This document shows positions 4,263-6,873 of a stretch of 6,873 nt of DNA, one piece after another. Location: NCBI GenBank assembly GCA_022572865.1, contig JACZVB010000073.1:1-6873 (forward strand). The letters are read 5' to 3'. This DNA is from Chloroflexota bacterium. Lineage in GTDB: Bacteria; Chloroflexota; Dehalococcoidia; Plut-88900. A program made the translations under genes and the position numbers. Position 1 is the stretch's first letter. The number at the start of each line of letters is the position of its first letter. The notes under the pieces are model-generated. The model was not told the DNA's origin. It made no database searches and was given only the letters and a program-made list of their open reading frames with translations.

Positions 4263-5420
4263 CTAAGAAGCAGTCTCGGCCCGCCAAGCCTGGGCCACCG
4301 CCTCGGCAACCGCGGGCACCACCGCTAGGTTCAGGGCATAGGGGATAATCTCCTCGGGGGTCGGTTCGGAGATACACTCGGCAATCGCCCTGCCTGCGGC
4401 GATCTTCATACCCATGGTGACCCTGGTGGCCCGGACATCCAGGGCCCCCCGGAAAATGCCCGGGAAGCCCAGTACGTTGTTGACCTGGTTGGGAAGATCG
4501 CTTCTACCGGTTCCGACCACCTTAGCCCCGCCCCTCTTAGCCTCTTCGGGCATGATCTCCGGGTCGGGGTTGGCCATGGCGATGACGATGGCGTCCTTGT
4601 TCATGTTACGTATGTCATCAGCGTCCAGAATGCCCTTGGTAGACAGGCCGATGAATACGTCCGCCCCCTTTATCCCATCGTGGATGGTGCCTTTCACCAT
4701 CTCCGGATTGGTGGATTCGGCAATCTTCTCCTTCGTTGCGTTCAGGTTGTCCCTTCCCTTATAGATGATCCCCCGGGTGTCCACAAGGATGATGTTGGTG
4801 GTGCCCATCTCTTGAAGGATCCGGGCGCAGGCGATACCGCTGGCCCCGGCCCCGCTGAACACCACCTTGATCTCCTTAAAGTCCTTTCCCACCGTCTTCA
4901 GGGCGTTTATCACCGCGGCCAGGACCACTACGGCAGTCCCGTGCTGGTCGTCGTGAAAAACGGGGATGCCAAGGTCCTGAAGGGAATCCTCTATATAGAA
5001 ACACTGGGGGGCCTTTATATCCTCCAGGTTAATACCCCCGAAGGTAGGGGCCAGGTTTCTGACGATCATTATTATCTCATCCGGGTCCTGGGTCGCCAGG
5101 CAGATGGGCCAGGCATCTATCCCGGCCAGCTCCTTGAAAAGAACGGCCTTGCCCTCCATCACGGGCATGGCGCCCTCGGGCCCGATGTTGCCCAGGCCAA
5201 GAACGGCGGAGCCGTCGCTGACCACCGCTACCATATTGCCCTTGTTGGTCATCAGGTAGGCTTTCTCCTTGTCCTTGGCCACCTCCAGGCTCACCTGGGC
5301 GACACCGGGTGTGTAGGCCAGGGACATGTCCAGCACCGAGGTCAAGGGCACCTTGGAGGCCATGCTGATCTTGCCCCGACTTTTCAGGTGCATCTCGATC
5401 GCCATCTTGCCGTAATCCAT
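4263..5420 (-). CDS. Malic enzyme, short NAD(P)-dependent form
   Basis: This 385-residue cytosolic enzyme oxidatively decarboxylates malate to pyruvate and CO2 with reduction of NAD or NADP, linking the C4 acids to pyruvate. Catalytic residues are in place: Tyr36 in SLAYTPGVA and Lys91 in VMEGKAVLFKELAG. Metal and substrate residues sit in INLEDIKAP (Glu133, Asp134) and FHDDQHGTA (155-163, Asp157 and Asp158). The dinucleotide loop is FSGAGASGIA (188-197), with a likely cofactor-selecting Asp in ILVDTRG, which favours NAD by inference. ANPDPEI and NNVLGFPGIFRGAL mark the C-terminal part. The phosphotransacetylase-like domain of MaeB is absent. The ATG has GGAGG nine bases upstream (5430-5434). 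It lies 80 bases after the HbpS/GlcG-like gene on the same strand, so co-transcription is possible. Confidence 0.97.
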   Translation of the reverse strand: MDYGKMAIEMHLKSRGKISMASKVPLTSVLDMSLAYTPGVAQVSLEVAKDKEKAYLMTNKGNMVAVVSDGSAVLGLGNIGPEGAMPVMEGKAVLFKELAGIDAWPICLATQDPDEIIMIVRNLAPTFGGINLEDIKAPQCFYIEDSLQDLGIPVFHDDQHGTAVVVLAAVINALKTVGKDFKEIKVVFSGAGASGIACARILQEMGTTNIILVDTRGIIYKGRDNLNATKEKIAESTNPEMVKGTIHDGIKGADVFIGLSTKGILDADDIRNMNKDAIVIAMANPDPEIMPEEAKRGGAKVVGTGRSDLPNQVNNVLGFPGIFRGALDVRATRVTMGMKIAAGRAIAECISEPTPEEIIPYALNLAVVPAVAEAVAQAWRAETAS

Positions 5421-5500
5421 TAGCTAATGCCTCCGATTTTCGGCCTATGAACAAAAAGGGGACCAGGGACCTGCTTAACCAACAAGGTTCGACGGTAAAT

Positions 5501-5896
5501 TTACAGGGCTCCAGCGGCAACCTTGGCTATATCCTCGTCCTCCTGGGCCGATGCGCCGCTCACCCCGATGGCGCCTATGACCTGATCGCCCCGGGTTAAG
5601 GGCAATGCCCCCTGGCCCAGGACTATGTGTCCCCCATGCATTGCCAGGAGACTCTGGAACACAGGCATCGAAGCCCGGTCCGTCAGGTCTCCGCTGGGGA
5701 CACCGAAGTTGGCCGAGGCAAAGGCCTTCCCCCGGCAGACGTCGGCGGTGAACCACCCCGCTCCGTCCATGCGGAATCCGGCCTTGAAATCACCCCTGGA
5801 ATCCACCACCGCTACACTCACCGCCAGTCCCAACCTCTTGGCCTCCGCCTTGGCGGCCTCCAAGACCTTTTCAGACTCCGTCAGGCTTATCGACAT
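5501..5896 (-). CDS. HbpS/GlcG-family protein (PF03928-type)
   Basis: This 131-residue protein belongs to the HbpS/GlcG (formerly DUF336) family, some of whose members bind heme or cobalamin or lie in glycolate and aromatic-compound operons; most have no proven function. Family features are an N-terminal helix (TESEKVLEAAKAEAKRLG, 6-23), VSVAVVDSRGDF (26-37), GKAFASANFG (56-65), GALPLTRGDQVIGAIGVSG (96-114) and the terminal QEDEDIAKVAA (118-128). There is no signal peptide, so it is probably cytosolic. I start it at ATG 5896, which has AGGAGG seven bases upstream (5904-5909) and gives the usual family length. The frame stays open upstream to a TTG at 6070 and would add 58 residues with a CSSCH motif (see separate entry). 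It is followed by malic enzyme after 80 bases, which hints at a role in organic acid metabolism. Confidence 0.92.
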   Translation of the reverse strand: MSISLTESEKVLEAAKAEAKRLGLAVSVAVVDSRGDFKAGFRMDGAGWFTADVCRGKAFASANFGVPSGDLTDRASMPVFQSLLAMHGGHIVLGQGALPLTRGDQVIGAIGVSGASAQEDEDIAKVAAGAL

Positions 5897-6074
5897 CGGG
5901 GTTCCTCCTACCTTCCGGGCCCGCCCGAGGGCCACGCTGATATCTGCTGTCAGGTTTTCGGGACGCAGATACTCTACCCGACACCCGCGCCGATGGCAAG
6001 ACGAGCAAGCCTCATGCGTATCCCGCACAAAGAACCAGAAAACGTGCCGATTATGCCTGGGTGTGTGCAATAAT
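5897..6074 (-). other. Open upstream extension of the HbpS/GlcG-like frame, role unclear
   Basis: The frame of the HbpS/GlcG-like gene continues upstream without a stop for 58 codons. The translation holds CSSCHRRGC (residues 22-30 counted from the TTG) and RVEYLRPENLTADISVALG, and joins the annotated Met directly. The CxxCH resembles a cytochrome c heme site, but there is no export signal, and the TTG has no ribosome binding site. It may be a leader, a decayed gene or a true alternative N-terminus. A CATAAT -10-like box lies at 6050-6055 on the minus strand, without a well-spaced -35. Confidence 0.3.
5904..5909 (-). promoter_or_regulatory. Ribosome binding site that decides the HbpS/GlcG-like gene start
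   Basis: AGGAGG on the minus strand lies seven bases before ATG 5894-5896. The upstream TTG at 6068-6070 has no such site. Confidence 0.8.
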
Positions 6075-6104
6075 TTGACAATAGGAGTTTTCTGAGACTA
6101 GAAT
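6075..6104 (+). promoter_or_regulatory. Promoter of the rpsP-khpA operon
   Basis: A perfect -35 TTGACA (6075-6080) is followed after 18 bases by TAGAAT (6099-6104), a five-of-six match to the sigma70 -10. Transcription should start near 6111, giving a leader of about 80 bases before rpsP. This is the best promoter match in the window and fits a highly expressed ribosomal protein gene. Confidence 0.75.
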
Positions 6105-6142
6105 TTCCTATAAAGACTTTTTTAAGAGTAAGAGAAGCTAGT

Positions 6143-6162
6143 CCCCCTCGACAGGCTGGGGG
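6143..6162 (+). other. Hairpin in the rpsP leader
   Basis: CCCCC (6143-6147) and GGGGG (6158-6162) can pair around a 10-base loop, within the predicted leader RNA and 28 bases before the rpsP start codon. It might affect translation of S16, whose start lacks a strong nearby ribosome binding site, but five pairs alone are weak evidence. Confidence 0.35.
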
Positions 6163-6190
6163 CCAGTCCCGAGGATGAAAATAGATACAT

Positions 6191-6448
6191 ATGCTTAGAA
6201 TCAGATTGCGTCGGGTAGGAGCCAAACACAACCCCAAATACCGAGTTGTAGTAGCCGACTCCAGGTCTCCCAGAGATGGGGCCTTCGTGGAGATTATCGG
6301 CCACTACGACCCGATCCCTGACCCTCCTAAGATCGTCATCGATGAGGAAAAGGCGCTGAAGTGGTTGCGACAGGGTGCCCAGCCCAGCGATACCGTGGCC
6401 AAGTTTCTAAAACGGATGGGCACCTTAGAAAGGGTGAAGGAGCGGTGA
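6191..6448 (+). CDS. rpsP: 30S ribosomal protein S16
   Basis: This 85-residue protein is ribosomal protein S16, which binds 16S rRNA early in 30S assembly. The family hallmark [20 protein letters not shown] opens the protein, followed by [20 protein letters not shown] (22-41) and the later [18 protein letters not shown] (56-73). The length is normal for the short bacterial form, without a C-terminal extension. The ATG is the only sensible start, but the nearest purine-rich site, GAGG at 6171-6174, is 16 bases away, so initiation may depend on leader folding. Its TGA overlaps the khpA start. A strong promoter lies upstream; the ffh gene that often precedes rpsP is absent here, the upstream neighbour being the divergent HbpS/GlcG-like gene. 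Confidence 0.99.
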   Translation: MLRIRLRRVGAKHNPKYRVVVADSRSPRDGAFVEIIGHYDPIPDPPKIVIDEEKALKWLRQGAQPSDTVAKFLKRMGTLERVKER

Positions 6449-6672
6449 AGGAGCTTATCGAATACATCGCCAAGTTCATCGCGGACTCGCCTGACGAGGT
6501 GAAGGTGACGGAAGTTGAGGAAGAGGACCGGATCATCATAAGGCTAGAGGTGGCCCCCGACGATAAGGGCAAGGTCATCGGCCGCGAGGGTAGGGTTGCC
6601 CAGGCCATGCGGACTCTCCTCAGGGTAGGCGCCGTGAAACGGGGCGTCAGGGCCGTGCTGGAGATAGTCTAA
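6445..6672 (+). CDS. khpA: KH-domain RNA-binding protein KhpA
   Basis: This 75-residue protein is a single KH domain of the KhpA (YlqC) type, an RNA-binding protein usually encoded between rpsP and rimM and known to pair with KhpB in some Gram-positive bacteria. The N-terminal helix [12 protein letters not shown] (1-12) precedes strand [19 protein letters not shown] and the RNA-gripping GxxG loop in [17 protein letters not shown] (43-59, Gly46 and Gly49). Length is typical. The start is GTG 6445, overlapping the rpsP stop by four bases (GTGA), so translation is coupled; AAGGAG at 6437-6442 is rather close and AGGG at 6431-6434 is better spaced. A longer frame opening at 6361 lies inside rpsP and is not credible as the start. 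Confidence 0.96.
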   Translation: MKELIEYIAKFIADSPDEVKVTEVEEEDRIIIRLEVAPDDKGKVIGREGRVAQAMRTLLRVGAVKRGVRAVLEIV

Positions 6673-6873
6673 CCGGCCCGCAGCAGACCAGAGCCTACCT
6701 ATCTTCCCTCGCCCTTCCTCCTTTCCCTGCGAGAAGTACTGTAAGGCCAATACGGTCCTCTGATCCTGCTACTGCAGGGTCACCGTGGCCTTCATCCCAG
6801 TGAAGATGCAGCAGCAGAAGCCCGAACCCCGAGGTGAAGGCACGTCCCCCCAATCCCATCCCGACACAAACCT
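6673..6873. other. Right end: no confident gene, one structured element
   Basis: The rimM-trmD-rplS genes that commonly follow khpA are not visible in these 200 bases. Two frames run off the window edge. On the minus strand, 34 codons end in a TAG at 6769-6771, with the peptide ending CCCIFTGMKATVTLQ. On the plus strand, a frame reading CRVTVAFIPVKMQQQKPEP covers the same bases. They are mutually exclusive readings, and neither has a clear ribosome binding site. No intrinsic terminator with a U-run was found after khpA. Confidence 0.5.
6745..6790. other. Imperfect long hairpin downstream of khpA
   Basis: GATCCTGC (6762-6769) and GCAGGGTC (6774-6781) pair as an 8-bp stem, with one T-G pair, around a TACT loop. 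CGGT (6753-6756) pairs with ACCG (6782-6785) outside a CCTCT bulge, and GGCC at 6745-6748 with GGCC at 6787-6790 closes it across AATA. It could be a transcript-end structure, a small RNA or part of a repeat. The loop holds the stop codon of the minus-strand partial frame. Confidence 0.4.

Noticed and set aside
4680..5423. 247-codon open frame on the plus strand opposite malic enzyme
   Set aside because: It is antisense to a gene with all catalytic motifs intact, has a His/Gly-rich low-complexity translation and no family features.
6175..6198. Seven-codon ORF (MKIDTYA) overlapping the rpsP start
   Set aside because: It would be a neat leader peptide, but the GAGG touches its ATG with no spacing and seven codons are expected by chance.
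6544..6750. 68-codon open frame on the minus strand over khpA
   Set aside because: It is the shadow of khpA and has no domain or ribosome binding site.
1..6873. CRISPR array or insertion sequence
   Set aside because: No regularly spaced repeats with unique spacers and no transposase-like frame were seen; the repeats are dispersed or simple tandem copies.

Overview
The window looks like a bacterial chromosome segment. The repeat style (dispersed direct repeats ending TCGAAGG, short GTCCCGA/TCGGGAC palindromes), the gene content (short malic enzyme, HbpS/GlcG-like protein, Pit with its PhoU-like partner, rpsP followed by a KH protein) and mostly high GC fit a Chloroflexota genome, perhaps Dehalococcoidia. 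That assignment is an inference from style; no marker here proves it.

Layout. Bases 1-269 are a repeat-rich intergenic stretch. A leftward block follows: a MOSC-domain protein (270-740), a Pit-family phosphate transporter (841-1836) and its DUF47/PhoU-like partner (1829-2464). The last two overlap by 8 bases and form one operon; the MOSC gene has a candidate promoter of its own. The block is flanked on both sides by the same two repeat families. Next, also leftward, is a protein that joins a degenerate GGDEF domain to a C-terminal ribbon-helix-helix DNA-binding domain (2728-3474). A very AT-rich upstream region holds two tandem 13-bp repeats over a candidate promoter. A possible 34-codon ORF (3606-3710, rightward) converges on an orphan PD-(D/E)XK-like protein of lower GC (3711-4133, leftward). 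Then come a short-form malic enzyme (4263-5420) and an HbpS/GlcG-family protein (5501-5896), both leftward.

The right end reads rightward: a strong sigma70-type promoter (6075-6104), rpsP (6191-6448) and khpA (6445-6672), translationally coupled. The last 200 bases carry no confident gene but hold a sizeable imperfect hairpin.

How the genes work together: the DUF47 protein and Pit are a phosphate uptake pair; malic enzyme links malate to pyruvate and reducing power; S16 and KhpA belong to ribosome and RNA biology. The most unusual item is the GGDEF-RHH fusion with its repeat-bearing upstream region, which suggests a nucleotide-sensing or nucleotide-derived, possibly self-regulating, transcription factor.
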